Shown in pieces: positions 41,436-50,988 of a stretch of DNA of 64,000 bases. The notes under the pieces are model-generated. The model ran no database searches. It was not told the DNA's origin and saw only the letters and a program-made list of their open reading frames with translations. Each line of letters begins with the position of its first letter. Positions within the stretch are counted from its first letter, which is position 1. The stretch spans positions 62,001 through 126,000 of the forward strand of contig CANMQE010000006.1 in assembly GCA_947499975.1 (NCBI GenBank), read 5' to 3'. The translations under genes were made by a program, and so were the position numbers. Origin of the DNA: an uncultured Sphingomonadaceae bacterium. Lineage in GTDB: Bacteria; Pseudomonadota; Alphaproteobacteria; Sphingomonadales; Sphingomonadaceae.

Positions 41436-42128
41436 TCAGGCGCCTTCCACCTCGGAAAGGTCGATCTTCAGGCCGGGGCCCATGGTGCTGGTCAGCGAGA
41501 CCTTGCGCACGTACTTGCCCTTCGCACCAGTCGGCTTGGCCTTCACGATGGCCTGCGTCATGGCCTCGAAGTTCTCCTTCAACTTGTCGTCGGAGAACGA
41601 AAGCTTGCCGATGCCAGAGTGAATGATGCCCTGCTTTTCCACGCGGAACTCGATCTGGCCGCCCTTGGCGTCCTTCACGGCCTGCTCCACGTTCGGTGTG
41701 ACAGTACCCAGCTTGGGGTTCGGCATCAGGCCCTTGGGACCCAGCACCTTGCCCAGACGGCCGACGACGCCCATCATGTCCGGCGTGGCGATCACGCGGT
41801 CATAATCCAGGTTGCCGTTCTGCATGTCTTCCATCAGGTCTTCGGCGCCAACCTTGTCGGCACCGGCGGCGGTGGCCTTCTCGGCATTGTCACCGCGTGC
41901 GAACACGGCAACCTTCACGTCCTTGCCCGTGCCGCCCGGCAGCGAAACCATGCCGCGCACCATCTGGTCTGCGTGGCGCGGATCGACGCCCAGGTTCATG
42001 GCCACTTCGACGGTCTCGTCGAAACCGGCCTTGTGCTCGCGCAGAGTGGCGATGGCTTCGTCGACGGTGTAGAGCTTTTCGCTATCGAGCTCGGCGACCT
42101 TCTGCTGCTTCTTGGTAAGCGTTGCCAT
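41436..42128 (-). CDS. rplA: 50S ribosomal protein L1
   Basis: A 230-residue L1 with the usual landmarks ([57 protein letters not shown]). It binds 23S rRNA at the L1 stalk and usually represses its own operon by binding the mRNA leader. It follows rplK by four bases. Confidence 0.98.
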   Translation of the reverse strand: MATLTKKQQKVAELDSEKLYTVDEAIATLREHKAGFDETVEVAMNLGVDPRHADQMVRGMVSLPGGTGKDVKVAVFARGDNAEKATAAGADKVGAEDLMEDMQNGNLDYDRVIATPDMMGVVGRLGKVLGPKGLMPNPKLGTVTPNVEQAVKDAKGGQIEFRVEKQGIIHSGIGKLSFSDDKLKENFEAMTQAIVKAKPTGAKGKYVRKVSLTSTMGPGLKIDLSEVEGA

Positions 42129-42132
42129 GTTC

Positions 42133-42564
42133 TTAGCCCTCCACCACTTCGATGCCCATCGAACGGGCAGAGCCGGCGATGATCTTCACGGCCTGGTCAA
42201 CGTCGTTCGCGTTGAGATCAGCCATCTTGGATTCGGCGATTTCCGCCAGCTGCGACTTCTTGATCGAGCCGATGATATTCTTGCCCGGTTCCTTGGAGCC
42301 GGATTTGATCTTCATGGCCTTCTTGATCATGTAGCTGGCAGGCGGGGTCTTCGTCACGAAGGTGAACGAACGGTCCGCATACACGGTGATTTTGGTGGGG
42401 ATCGGGGCGTTCTTTTCCAGATCCTGCGTGGCGGCGTTGAAAGCCTTGCAGAATTCCATGATGTTCACGCCGCGCTGACCCAGTGCCGGGCCGATCGGGG
42501 GGGACGGGTTGGCGGCGCCGGCGGGCACCTGAAGGTTGATGTAACCTTCGATCTTCTTGGCCAT
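42133..42564 (-). CDS. rplK: 50S ribosomal protein L11
   Basis: A 143-residue L11 ([52 protein letters not shown]). It forms the GTPase-associated centre with 23S rRNA. In most bacteria it directly follows nusG; here two unrelated genes lie between. The 288 bases upstream contain no further gene that I can support and should hold its promoter. Confidence 0.98.
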   Translation of the reverse strand: MAKKIEGYINLQVPAGAANPSPPIGPALGQRGVNIMEFCKAFNAATQDLEKNAPIPTKITVYADRSFTFVTKTPPASYMIKKAMKIKSGSKEPGKNIIGSIKKSQLAEIAESKMADLNANDVDQAVKIIAGSARSMGIEVVEG

Positions 42565-42852
42565 GATGGCCTCCTTTTCTCACTCTTGCCCGCTCTTTCG
42601 AAACAGGCTCATGTTAAGCGGTCTGGCACCGGTGCGAACACCGGCTACCGCGCGGATTTCCATGCTGTGTGGCTTGGAAGCCGCGCACATAGCGGGTTTC
42701 GCCCGAAATGCAAGGCGCGAAGCGCGGCGCAATAGGCCTTTTGCGCGCCCAAGGTTCGCCGCCGTGGATACAGGGCCGATTATGCCGCCTGTCCCGCTTG
42801 CGCAAGGTCGATCCACATCGCATGAGGGGGACAGGACAGGCAGGGGGTATCA

Positions 42853-43674
42853 ATGGACAGTCAGGCAGCAGTTCCGGGCAAAGGGCATCGCCCGCTCGCC
42901 AGCGGCAGCGAGAAGGCGCCCATCGGCTGGTCCCTGTTCGTCGCGCAATTCATCACGGTGGCGCTGGTGTTCGTGATCGCCAGCTTCCTGCCCATGATCC
43001 CCTTCGTGGTCGACGCGGTAATCACCGCGATGGAAAACCCGGGCACGGAGCCCGATCTGTCCGACATGAGCTCTCCTCTTTTCGCCTCCACCGTGGTGGC
43101 GGGCGCAGTCGGCGCGATGTTTGCCATCTGGCTGTGGCTGCGCCGCGAGGGCCGCGTGCGCGAGGCGATCCGGCTGGAGGCGCCTGCAAACTGGAAGCTG
43201 ACGCTGATCCTTGCCGTGGTCGGCACGGTGGGAACGCTGGGCATCTTTACAGTCGGCCCGATTTTGACAGAAGCGCTGGGCCTGGGAATGCCCGACGCAT
43301 CCTTCATTCTGGATCTGGTGACCGAAAGCCCCGCAATGTTCGCGCTGTGGATCGTGGCCGTGGCCTGGTTCGCCGCCGGCTTCGGCGAGGAGGTGATCTA
43401 TCGCGGTTTCCTGATGGACCGGCTGGAACGGCTGATCGGCCTGCGCAATCGGCCGTGGGCCGTGCTGGTGATCCAGGCACTGCTGTTCGGCCTGCCCCAC
43501 GCCTATCAAGGGCTCGGCGGCATGGCCGTGACGGCGAGCGTGGGGCTGCTACTGGGCTGGATCCGCAATCGCTGCGGCGGAAACCTGTGGGGCGCCATCC
43601 TCGCCCACGCCGCTGTCGATACGATCTCGATGAGCCTTGCCTATGCCAGCGTGCTGGGGTTGTACGGCGGTTAA
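42853..43674 (+). CDS. CPBP-family intramembrane metalloprotease
   Basis: A 273-residue membrane protein with about seven hydrophobic segments and the three CPBP/Rce1-like motifs: FGEEVIYRGFL, LFGLPHAYQG and ILAHAAVDTIS. These supply the Glu and His residues of the active site. In eukaryotes the fold cleaves prenylated CAAX proteins; bacterial members are mostly of unknown target. AGGGGGTATCA precedes the ATG. It sits on the opposite strand inside the split secE-nusG / rplK-rplA cluster. Confidence 0.87.
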   Translation: MDSQAAVPGKGHRPLASGSEKAPIGWSLFVAQFITVALVFVIASFLPMIPFVVDAVITAMENPGTEPDLSDMSSPLFASTVVAGAVGAMFAIWLWLRREGRVREAIRLEAPANWKLTLILAVVGTVGTLGIFTVGPILTEALGLGMPDASFILDLVTESPAMFALWIVAVAWFAAGFGEEVIYRGFLMDRLERLIGLRNRPWAVLVIQALLFGLPHAYQGLGGMAVTASVGLLLGWIRNRCGGNLWGAILAHAAVDTISMSLAYASVLGLYGG

Positions 43675-43683
43675 ACCGCCGGA

Positions 43684-44856
43684 TCACAACAAAACAGGCG
43701 TGCCATCGGCATCCGCGCTGGCGTAGATCGCCTCTATCAGCGCGATATCGCGATGGCCCATCTCCCCCGGCGTGCGGTGTGCGCGGCCTTCCCGCGCGGC
43801 ATCGGTAAAGCCGTCCACCTGCGCTGCGAATTGCGCGATGGCCGGGCTGGCGCCGATCGGGCGGGCGCCGTTCCCATCGGAAATCAGCGCATCATTGTCG
43901 TAATAGGTGGTGGCCGGATCCATCGTGATGTTCCCCTGCCCGCCGAGATACGTCTGGCGGCTGATATAGGGGCTGTAGCAATACGAGCCCGAGCCGCTGA
44001 TCACGGCCCCGCTGGCCATGCGCATCCGCCAGTCCACACCGCCTTCCACCTCGGCAAAGCGCGGATCGTCTTGTGGATAGCTGTAAAGGCCCGAGACTTC
44101 CACGGGCCGATCGCCGGGCAGCATCATCAGCGCGGTGTTGATGCCATAGATGCCGATGTCGAACATCGATCCGCCACCGGCCAGTTTCTTCTCCAGCCGC
44201 CATTTGTGCGGCGGGTAATCGGGGTTGGCCTGAAAACCGTGTTCGCACCTGATGTGGCGAACAGGGCCGATTGCACCATCGTTCATGCGTGATAGTGCGG
44301 CATTGTTGGTGGGTTCGAAATGCACGCGATAGGCAACGCCCAATTGCCTGCCATTCGCCCGGGCGGCGGCGATCATGCGCTCGCATTCGGCGCTGGTGGA
44401 TGCCATCGGCTTTTCGCACAACACATGCTTGCCCGCTTCCAGCGCACGAATGGTGTATTCGGCGTGCAGTCCGACGGGCAGGACGATGTAGACGCACTCC
44501 ACGCTGTCGTCGCCAGCCATCGCGTCGTAATTGTCGTAATCATAAAGGCGAGAGACGCCGTAGCGTTCGCCAAGCGTTGCCGCCTTGGACGGCGTGCCCG
44601 AGACGAAAGCCGTCATCCGCGAACGATTGGCAGCGACGAAGCCGGGTATCACCTGCCCCACCGCGAATGTCCCAAGGCCGACGACGGCCCAGCCAGTCCG
44701 CTCCTGCGGGGCCTCCGGCAGTTGGGGATCGCCCATCAGCGGCTGGCCGACCGCTTCCTGTGCAAGTGCGCGCGACGTGGCGAGCGCACCGGTAGCGGTT
44801 GCTCCTGCCGCCAGGAGCTGGCGGCGGTTCATGCTGTCAGGCGTGTGTTCGGTCAT
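43684..44856 (-). CDS. Gfo/Idh/MocA-family oxidoreductase with Tat signal
   Basis: A 390-residue protein. The twin-arginine signal is MNRRQLLAAGATATGALATSRALAQ. A Rossmann domain (WAVVGLGTFAVGQVIPGF) follows, then the family GKHVLCEKPMA and a C-terminal sheet domain. It resembles periplasmic glucose-fructose oxidoreductases that export with NADP already bound. A sugar or polyol is the likely substrate. It interrupts the nusG-rplK junction on the same strand as the ribosomal genes. Confidence 0.85.
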   Translation of the reverse strand: MTEHTPDSMNRRQLLAAGATATGALATSRALAQEAVGQPLMGDPQLPEAPQERTGWAVVGLGTFAVGQVIPGFVAANRSRMTAFVSGTPSKAATLGERYGVSRLYDYDNYDAMAGDDSVECVYIVLPVGLHAEYTIRALEAGKHVLCEKPMASTSAECERMIAAARANGRQLGVAYRVHFEPTNNAALSRMNDGAIGPVRHIRCEHGFQANPDYPPHKWRLEKKLAGGGSMFDIGIYGINTALMMLPGDRPVEVSGLYSYPQDDPRFAEVEGGVDWRMRMASGAVISGSGSYCYSPYISRQTYLGGQGNITMDPATTYYDNDALISDGNGARPIGASPAIAQFAAQVDGFTDAAREGRAHRTPGEMGHRDIALIEAIYASADADGTPVLL

Positions 44857-44930
44857 GCGCTATCCTTTCCTGCGGATAGCGCATGCTAGCCAATGGTAGC
44901 GCTAACTCAAGGCGAGATTCGCCTTTCGGG

Positions 44931-45470
44931 CTACTTGACCAATTCGACCTGTTCGAAGTCCAGTTCCACCGGCGTCGCCCGGCCGAAGATGGATACGCTG
45001 ACCTTGACCTTGGCCTTGTCGAAATCCAGCTCTTCCACCACGCCGTTGAAGCTGGCGAAGGGGCCTTCCAGCACCTTGACCTGATCGCCGATCTCGTAAT
45101 CGACGTGCACGTCCTTCTTGGGAGCGGATTTCGCTTCTTCCACGCCGCCGAAATAGCGCGCAGCTTCCTTCTCGGAAATCGCCTGTGGCTTGTTGTTGTT
45201 GCCGAGAAAGCCGGTCACCTTCGGCGTGTTCTTCACGAGGTGATAGACGTCGTCGGTCATGTTCAGCTTGGCCAGCACATAGCCGGGCATGAACTTGCGC
45301 TCGACCTGCACCTTCTTGCCGCGCTTGATCTCGGTCACGGTTTCGGTGGGCACTTCCACCTCTTCCACGCCTTCGGACAGGCCGAGGCGTTCGGCTTCGG
45401 AAAGGATCGCGTCGCGCACCTTGTTCTCGAAACCTGAATAAGCGTGAATGATATACCAGCGGGCTGCCAT
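44931..45470 (-). CDS. nusG: Transcription termination/antitermination factor NusG
   Basis: A 179-residue NusG. The NGN domain begins [20 protein letters not shown] and contains [12 protein letters not shown]; the KOW domain has [22 protein letters not shown]. It links RNA polymerase to Rho or the ribosome. It follows secE by 44 bases. Confidence 0.97.
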   Translation of the reverse strand: MAARWYIIHAYSGFENKVRDAILSEAERLGLSEGVEEVEVPTETVTEIKRGKKVQVERKFMPGYVLAKLNMTDDVYHLVKNTPKVTGFLGNNNKPQAISEKEAARYFGGVEEAKSAPKKDVHVDYEIGDQVKVLEGPFASFNGVVEELDFDKAKVKVSVSIFGRATPVELDFEQVELVK

Positions 45471-45514
45471 GAAACTCTCTTTTTTCTAACCTGAACCTGT
45501 GGGTGGCGGCGCTA

Positions 45515-45745
45515 TCAGAGCAGCGCCAGAAGCTGCTGCACGACCCAGCCGAATACCGAATCGACGCCGAGGAAGAACAGCGACAGGATCACCACCAGGA
45601 TGAACACGAAGATCGCAGTGCGTACCGTTTCCTCGCGGCTGGGCCACACCACCTTGGACGTTTCGCTGCGCACCTGGCGGATGAATTCGCCGGGCGACGT
45701 CTTCGTCTTCGCGGGGGTTGAGGCTTTTCTCGGTTCTTCGGCCAT
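45515..45745 (-). CDS. secE: Preprotein translocase subunit SecE
   Basis: A 76-residue single-span SecE (QVRSETSKVVWPSREETVRTAIFVFILVVILSLFFLGVDSVFGWVVQQLL). It clamps the SecY halves together. The secE-nusG pair is conserved, and the tRNA-Trp usually found just upstream is here about 2.2 kb away, behind a symporter gene. The 280-base gap upstream should hold its promoter; no gene is visible there. Confidence 0.95.
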   Translation of the reverse strand: MAEEPRKASTPAKTKTSPGEFIRQVRSETSKVVWPSREETVRTAIFVFILVVILSLFFLGVDSVFGWVVQQLLALL

Positions 45746-46025
45746 GGTCGGTCCGTCGCTTGTTGATCCAAAATTCGTTCGTCTCTTCCGGGTAGGGCTC
45801 CTCGCCGCCCCGGGCTATATGTCCGGGAGGGGCTGCGAGGTTTCCAATGTCGGAAGACGGGAGGCTATCTAGGCGCGGCGGCATAGCTTGGCAAGAGTTT
45901 GCGGTAACTGCGCCCGTGTGCGGGCACAATCGGTTACAAATGCAACATTGGGGCTAGGCAGCGGACAATACCGCCGATAGCACTATGCGCTTATTCAAGG
46001 GACGCATGAGGGCTGGGCAATATCA

Positions 46026-47549
46026 ATGGCTGCTGAAACCGAACTTCCGCTGGGCGAACGACTGGTCGCGCCGATCACCAATATATCGGACCTGTTGTGG
46101 GGCGGCACGTGGGAAGGCGCGACAATAATTCCATTCCCGCCGCTGGCGCTGTTCCTGCTGGGCGCGGGCGTCTGGTTCATGATCGGGCTGCGCTTCTACC
46201 CCATCGTAAAGCTGGGCAGCGCCATCAAGGGTCTGTTTGCCGGGCGCAAGGGTTCGGGTAGCGGCGAGATTTCGCCCTTCGCTGCGCTTTCCACCGCGCT
46301 TTCCGGCCAGGTGGGCACCGGTAATCTGGCGGGCGTCGCCACGGCCATCGCACTGGGCGGACCCGGCGCGATCTTCTGGATGTGGATCACCGCCCTTTTC
46401 GGCATGGCGCTGGCCTTTGCCGAGGGTTCTCTGGCGATCCGCTACCGCGAGAAGACCAGTGACGGCGTCTATCGCGGCGGCCCGATGAGCTACATCATGA
46501 TGGGCCTCGGCCCGAAATGGACATGGCTGGCGGTGGTCTTCTGCCTCGGCACGCTGTTCTCCGCCCTCGTTACCGGCAATTCCATCCAGGCCAATGCCGT
46601 GGCCGATGGCCTGCAGGAACTGTTCGGGCTGGAAGAATGGCTGGGCGGGCTGATCGTCGCCATCCTGGTGTTCATCGTGATCATCGGCGGCATCAAGTCC
46701 ATCGGCCGCGTGGCCGAGAGCGTGGTGCCGTTCATGGCGCTTGCCTACATCGTGATGGCGGTAATCGCGTTGATCCTGAACTTCGACGATCTGGGAGAGA
46801 CCTTCGGCCTGATCTTCAACGGTGCCTTCAGCGCGCAAAGCGCCGTGGGCGGCTTTACCGGCGCGGCCATCATCATGGCCATTCGCGCAGGCGTGGCACG
46901 CGGCCTGTTCTCCAACGAGGCTGGCCAGGGTTCCACCCCGATCGCGCACGCCGTGGCGCAGACGGACGATCCCGAACAGCAGGGCCGCATGGCGATGCTG
47001 GGCACGTTCATCGACACCATCGTGATCTGCACCATGACGGCGCTGGTGATTCTGACCGTGCGCGGCGATTTCTACGCTGGCGGAGAGGCCGTGCTGCACG
47101 CCTGGCAGTCCGACCGCGTGGGCTTCGAGATGACCAGCGGCGCCTTTGCCGCGGCCTTCCCGGTGATGATCGGCTCTGTCCCCATCGGCACGCTGGTGGC
47201 ATCCATCGTGCTGATCCTGTTCGTCTTCACAACGCTGCTGACGTGGAGCTATTACGGCGAGCGGGCGATCACCTTCCTCTATGACCGCGTGAAGGGATCG
47301 AACCGTGCGGGCGAGCGCAAGCTGCACATGGCCTGGCGCGTGTTGTGGTGCGTGGTGATCTTCATCGGCGCAGCGCAGCCCAGCGAACTGGTGTGGCGAC
47401 TGGGCGACATTTCCAACGCGGCGATGCTGCTGCCCAATATCGTGGCGCTGGCCCTGCTGTCGGGCGTGGTGTTCAAACTGGCGCGCGGCATCAAGGATGC
47501 CGGCCCCACGCACACCGCCGAAACGCCGGAAGAGCCGGAAGAATACTGA
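46026..47549 (+). CDS. Alanine/glycine:cation symporter (AGCS family)
   Basis: A 507-residue transporter with about eleven membrane segments and the AGCS signature (FAALSTALSGQVGTGNLAGVATAI, PGAIFWMWITALFGMALAFAEGSLA, ANEAGQGS-like SNEAGQGSTPIAHA). It takes up alanine or glycine with sodium. It is divergent from secE and ends at a bidirectional terminator. Confidence 0.94.
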   Translation: MAAETELPLGERLVAPITNISDLLWGGTWEGATIIPFPPLALFLLGAGVWFMIGLRFYPIVKLGSAIKGLFAGRKGSGSGEISPFAALSTALSGQVGTGNLAGVATAIALGGPGAIFWMWITALFGMALAFAEGSLAIRYREKTSDGVYRGGPMSYIMMGLGPKWTWLAVVFCLGTLFSALVTGNSIQANAVADGLQELFGLEEWLGGLIVAILVFIVIIGGIKSIGRVAESVVPFMALAYIVMAVIALILNFDDLGETFGLIFNGAFSAQSAVGGFTGAAIIMAIRAGVARGLFSNEAGQGSTPIAHAVAQTDDPEQQGRMAMLGTFIDTIVICTMTALVILTVRGDFYAGGEAVLHAWQSDRVGFEMTSGAFAAAFPVMIGSVPIGTLVASIVLILFVFTTLLTWSYYGERAITFLYDRVKGSNRAGERKLHMAWRVLWCVVIFIGAAQPSELVWRLGDISNAAMLLPNIVALALLSGVVFKLARGIKDAGPTHTAETPEEPEEY

Positions 47550-47600
47550 TCGCGATTGCCGGCGGCGCCCGCCGCCGGCATTCGCCGGATACACACAATA

Positions 47601-47640
47601 GAAAAGGGCCGGAGCGCAATCAGCGCACCGGCCCTTTTTC
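47601..47640. terminator. Bidirectional terminator
   Basis: A stem GAAAAGGGCCGG / CCGGCCCTTTTTC with an inner GCG/CGC pair has T-runs on both strands. It serves the symporter on the plus strand and the small gene on the minus strand. Confidence 0.85.
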
Positions 47641-47660
47641 ACATTGATCTGTAGGTGTTT

Positions 47661-47804
47661 CTAACGTCCGAAAAGACGGGCGAAGAAGCCTGGCTCTTCC
47701 ATCGGCAAGATCTTGCCGTGAGACATGTGACGCACGGAGGCGTCCATCGGAGCACGGGGGCTGGTCCACCTGTCGGGACGGCCGCTTCTGAAAAATCTAG
47801 GCAT
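47661..47804 (-). CDS. Small basic protein of 47 residues
   Basis: This short frame encodes a 47-residue protein, MPRFFRSGRPDRWTSPRAPM, then a middle part and the end MEEPGFFARLFGR. AAAGGACATCGAC precedes the ATG at good spacing and a terminator lies 21 bases after the stop, which supports a real gene. Aromatic and basic residues are concentrated at both ends. It has no known motif. It lies between the symporter and tRNA-Trp. Confidence 0.55.
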   Translation of the reverse strand: MPRFFRSGRPDRWTSPRAPMDASVRHMSHGKILPMEEPGFFARLFGR

Positions 47805-47989
47805 GTCGATGTCCTTTCATCAACCGGGTGAAAGACAAACATCGATGACCGTCAAACGGTTCCCCATGAGCGCATTTCTTACTTCGGGAACCGTGGCCCG
47901 CCTGCAACAATAGCGGGGTGCAAATGCAGTCAAGCGGGAAAAACCGCCTCTGCCGAGACGGATCTTCTGGATATGGCAATTCGGAAAAA

Positions 47990-48065
47990 TGGCAGGGGTG
48001 ACAGGATTCGAACCCGTGGCCCTCGGTTTTGGAGACCGATGCTCTACCAACTGAGCTACACCCCT
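47990..48065 (-). tRNA. trnW: tRNA-Trp (CCA)
   Basis: A 76-base cloverleaf on the minus strand. The acceptor stem is AGGGGTG/CACCCCT, the D-arm contains GCTCAGTTGGTAGAGC, and the anticodon loop CTCCAAA carries CCA. The T-arm GGGTTCGAATCC is normal. The discriminator G and the 3' CCA are encoded. Confidence 0.97.
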
Positions 48066-48145
48066 GCAGGTTCGAAGCGCGCCTCTATAGCGAAGGCGGT
48101 GCGAACGCAAGCGACCAGATGCGCAAGTTTTGCTATGGTGGCGAA

Positions 48146-48868
48146 ATGCACGCGCCGACGCCCAAGCTGATTCCGCCCGAAGTGCTGCTGCTGGCCTATC
48201 GCAGCGGCGTATTTCCCATGGCCGATTCGCGCGAGGACGACGAAGTCTTCTGGGTGGAGCCGCGCCAGCGGGCGATCCTGCCGCTGGATGGCTTCCATTG
48301 CTCCCGCTCTCTGGCGAAGGTGCTGAAACAGGATCGTTTCCGCGTCACCGTAGACGGCGATTTCGATGCGGTGGTGCGGGCCTGTGCAAAGCCTCGCCCC
48401 GATCCCGACGCAGGGGGGGAAAGCGGCACCTGGATCAGCCACACCATCGCTGCCAGCTATCGGAATCTCTACAATCACGGCCATGCCCATTCGCTGGAAT
48501 GCTGGCTGGACGACACCCTGGTGGGCGGGTTGTACGGCGTGAGTTTCGAACGGGTGTTTTGCGGAGAAAGCATGTTCAGCCGTGCCGACAATGCCAGCAA
48601 GGTGGCGCTGGCATGGCTGGTGGCGCTGATGCGGCGCGCGGGCTTTCGCCTGCTGGATTGCCAGTTCATGACGGGCCATCTCGCATCGCTGGGCGCGGTA
48701 GAGATCAGCCGGGACGAATATCAGGATCGGCTGGCAAATGCCTGCGACGCACCGCCACTATGCAGCCTGCCGCAAGCCCATCGGCAACTGGTTCAGGCCG
48801 CGTCCGCTTCCGCTTCGGTTTCCTCTTCGGGGAAGCTCATCGCGCAGTCTTTCACCCACACATCGTAG
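48146..48868 (+). CDS. aat: Leucyl/phenylalanyl-tRNA-protein transferase
   Basis: A 240-residue Aat of the N-degron pathway. Family stretches: AYRSGVFPMADSREDDEVFWVEPRQRAILPLDGFHCSRSL, GGLYGVSFERVFCGESMFSR and DCQFMTGHLASLGAVEI. It adds Leu or Phe to proteins beginning with Arg or Lys for ClpS/ClpAP degradation. I chose the ATG at 48146 with GGTGG before it; another ATG lies nine codons upstream. The 3' end overlaps the converging DUF2155 gene by 76 bases. Confidence 0.94.
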   Translation: MHAPTPKLIPPEVLLLAYRSGVFPMADSREDDEVFWVEPRQRAILPLDGFHCSRSLAKVLKQDRFRVTVDGDFDAVVRACAKPRPDPDAGGESGTWISHTIAASYRNLYNHGHAHSLECWLDDTLVGGLYGVSFERVFCGESMFSRADNASKVALAWLVALMRRAGFRLLDCQFMTGHLASLGAVEISRDEYQDRLANACDAPPLCSLPQAHRQLVQAASASASVSSSGKLIAQSFTHTS

Positions 48869-49320
48869 ATCGGGTGTTCCACCACGTTCAGGCTGGGTGA
48901 GTTCTTGAACAGCCAGCCGGAAAACACGCGCAGGAAATTCGGGTCTTCCTGCGGATCGCGTTCCTCGTTCACGAACACCTGAACGAACGCGCCGGTCTCG
49001 GACGGGCTTTCCCACGGGGCCGTGCGCTCGCAGGCGGAAAGGCGCACCACCACGTCATCCACGCGGCGGGTTTCACCGGGGGTCATCTCGATATCGCGGG
49101 AAATGTTGTTGCGCTTGTTGATCACGCCCAGCGTTGCCACCCGCTCTTCCATCGGGGTGCCGATCACCTCGATATCGCCAAGGTCGGGCAGGGGATCGCT
49201 GGCCAGATCCTCGGGAACTGCGGTTTCCTGCGCTTCGGGCTCAGGCGCGGACTGGCCGCAGCCTGCCAGCGCCAGTGCCGCCATGGCGACCGCGACATGC
49301 CTCACGCGTCGGGCGTCCAC
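48793..49320 (-). CDS. DUF2155 lipoprotein-like exported protein
   Basis: A 175-residue protein with a lipoprotein-type signal (VAMAALALAGC). The DUF2155 core follows (LGVINKRNNISRDIEMTPGE, VRLSACERTAPWE, FSGWLFKNSPSLNVVEHPIYDVWVKDC), and the tail is acidic. DUF2155 is widespread in alphaproteobacteria and often adjoins the NDUFA12-like gene, as here (19-base overlap). Its function is unknown. Confidence 0.88.
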   Translation of the reverse strand: MDARRVRHVAVAMAALALAGCGQSAPEPEAQETAVPEDLASDPLPDLGDIEVIGTPMEERVATLGVINKRNNISRDIEMTPGETRRVDDVVVRLSACERTAPWESPSETGAFVQVFVNEERDPQEDPNFLRVFSGWLFKNSPSLNVVEHPIYDVWVKDCAMSFPEEETEAEADAA

Positions 49321-49700
49321 GATTCGTAATCGCCCCGCGCATGGGCACGCTTGCCGCCACGCTCCAGCGCGCCTGCGGGCAGATAGCGCGTGTCCGTGCC
49401 GGTGGCGTTGGGGGTGTAGTCCACTTCCCAGATCTTGGACGGGGCAAGGTGGCTTTCGGGCAGCTCATCATAGGAGCCGTGCAGCCAGCCATGCCATTCG
49501 CTGGGCACGCGGCTGGCATCGTTGGCGCCTTCGTAGATCACCCAGCGCCGTTCACGCTGGCCGTCCTTCACGTTCTTGGAACGGAAATACTTGTTGCCCT
49601 GGGCATCGGTGCCCACGTGCTCGCCATTGCGGGAGGACCACAGGGACGTGCCGATGGTGGCACCGTCCCACCAGGTGAAGATCTTGCCGAGGAAACTCAT
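49302..49700 (-). CDS. NADH:ubiquinone oxidoreductase accessory subunit, NDUFA12 family
   Basis: A 132-residue homologue of the mitochondrial complex I subunit NDUFA12/B17.2 (IFTWWDGATIGTSLWSSRNGEHVGTDAQGNKYF, RWVIYEGANDASRVPSEWHGWLH). Such accessory subunits occur in alphaproteobacterial complex I, which supports the taxonomic reading. The ATG at 49700 is used; the frame upstream of it has no family features. Confidence 0.93.
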   Translation of the reverse strand: MSFLGKIFTWWDGATIGTSLWSSRNGEHVGTDAQGNKYFRSKNVKDGQRERRWVIYEGANDASRVPSEWHGWLHGSYDELPESHLAPSKIWEVDYTPNATGTDTRYLPAGALERGGKRAHARGDYESWTPDA

Positions 49701-49782
49701 ATGCGCGCCATTAGCGGCTTTGTTGCCACTGGCCAATAGGTTTGCGGGACTAGTTGATCCCCGCTCCGCCCTTCGCAGCCCG

Positions 49783-50289
49783 TTACCACTCCACCAGATC
49801 GCCGGGCTCGATGCCCAGTTCCTCCGCCCTGCCCCGATTCAGTTCGAGGACAGCGATGGCAAGCCCGTCAGAACGAACGCTATTTTCGTTATAGGGCACG
49901 CCTTCCGCGATATTAAGGATGCGCCCGTCGGGGCCGATGAAGATGATATCAAGCGGCAGCACGGTGTTGCGCATCCAGAAACCCAGGTTGTCCGGCGAAT
50001 CGTAAGGGAAGATCATGCCCTCGTTCGCGCCCATTTCCGTGCGGAACATCAGGCCGCGCCGCTGCGCCTCGATCGTGTCGGCCATTTCGGACATGAAGGT
50101 GTGCGTTCCGTCGTCTGTCGTCACGTTCACGGGGACCACTTCCAGGCCGGATTCGGGATGGGTGGAGAATGCGTCGCTGGTGGGTTCGGGCACCTGCTCT
50201 GCAGCCTGCGGCGAACAGGCGGCCAGCATGCCGGCAAGGCCTGCCGCAACCAGCGCCATATGTTTACGTGAATTCAAGATGCGTCCCAC
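49783..50289 (-). CDS. DUF192 exported protein
   Basis: A 168-residue protein with a lipoprotein-type signal (VAAGLAGMLAAC) and a DUF192 domain (AQRRGLMFRTEMGANEGMIFPY, FWMRNTVLPLDIIFI, AVLELNRGRAEELGIEPGD). The function of the family is unknown. The start is likely GTG at 50289, with GAGGAGAATACGAC before it; it overlaps the recX end. An ATG ten codons further in is possible. Confidence 0.85.
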   Translation of the reverse strand: MGRILNSRKHMALVAAGLAGMLAACSPQAAEQVPEPTSDAFSTHPESGLEVVPVNVTTDDGTHTFMSEMADTIEAQRRGLMFRTEMGANEGMIFPYDSPDNLGFWMRNTVLPLDIIFIGPDGRILNIAEGVPYNENSVRSDGLAIAVLELNRGRAEELGIEPGDLVEW

Positions 50290-50858
50290 GTCGTATTCTC
50301 CTCGCGCGCTTCCTCGACCCATTCGATCGCCGCCTCCTCGCTGGCTGCATCCAGCACGGCAAGCACGTGATCGAATATGTGGCCTGCCCGCAGCATCGCC
50401 GCAATCTGTTTCTCGCGCCGGTCCGGCTCCACCTGCGAAGGGGCGAAGGGGCCGAAACGCCGCTTCCTCGCCAGATGCAGCGCGGCGCTGCGCGACGTGT
50501 ATTCCACCGGGGCGACATCGTCCGCCACGCTTTCACCGATGCCCGCCTGGCCCAGCGCCTGCTTTACCCGCCGCTTGCCATAGCCGCGCCGCAGCAGGTC
50601 GTTCGCCTTGGCCCGCGCATACACCTCGTCATCGACATACCCCCGCTCGACATAGCGCTGCACCATCGCGGAAATGTCCGGCTCGTCCTCGCCATCCCAG
50701 CCGCGTTCGCGCAGTTTGCGGTGCAGATACCGCTCCAGCTTGGCAGCGCTGGTGGCGAAACGCGCGACATACGCGAGCGCCATTTCCTCAAACCTCGCTG
50801 CGTCGAGAGGCTTTTTTCGCCGCTCCTGGCGTTTTCGCACTTGTGAATTGCGCTCCAT
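50274..50858 (-). CDS. recX: Regulatory protein RecX
   Basis: A 194-residue RecX-like protein with repeated three-helix units (AALAYVARFATSAAKLERYLHRKL-type segment, YVERGYVDDEVYARAKANDLLRRGYGKRRVKQAL, AAMLRAGHIFDHVLAVLD). RecX binds RecA filaments and inhibits their extension. recA is not adjacent. The ATG at 50858 gives the usual length. Confidence 0.85.
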   Translation of the reverse strand: MERNSQVRKRQERRKKPLDAARFEEMALAYVARFATSAAKLERYLHRKLRERGWDGEDEPDISAMVQRYVERGYVDDEVYARAKANDLLRRGYGKRRVKQALGQAGIGESVADDVAPVEYTSRSAALHLARKRRFGPFAPSQVEPDRREKQIAAMLRAGHIFDHVLAVLDAASEEAAIEWVEEAREENTTWDAS

Positions 50859-50988
50859 TGGCCTTATTCGTGCCACACTTCCTGTCAAATGGGAAAGATT
50901 GACGCGGTGTCGATATGGTTATCGGCGCCGCGATTGCTATTCGGGAGGCGCCACAAGCGCGCGCGATAAGGGGTAACCCACAGCATTT

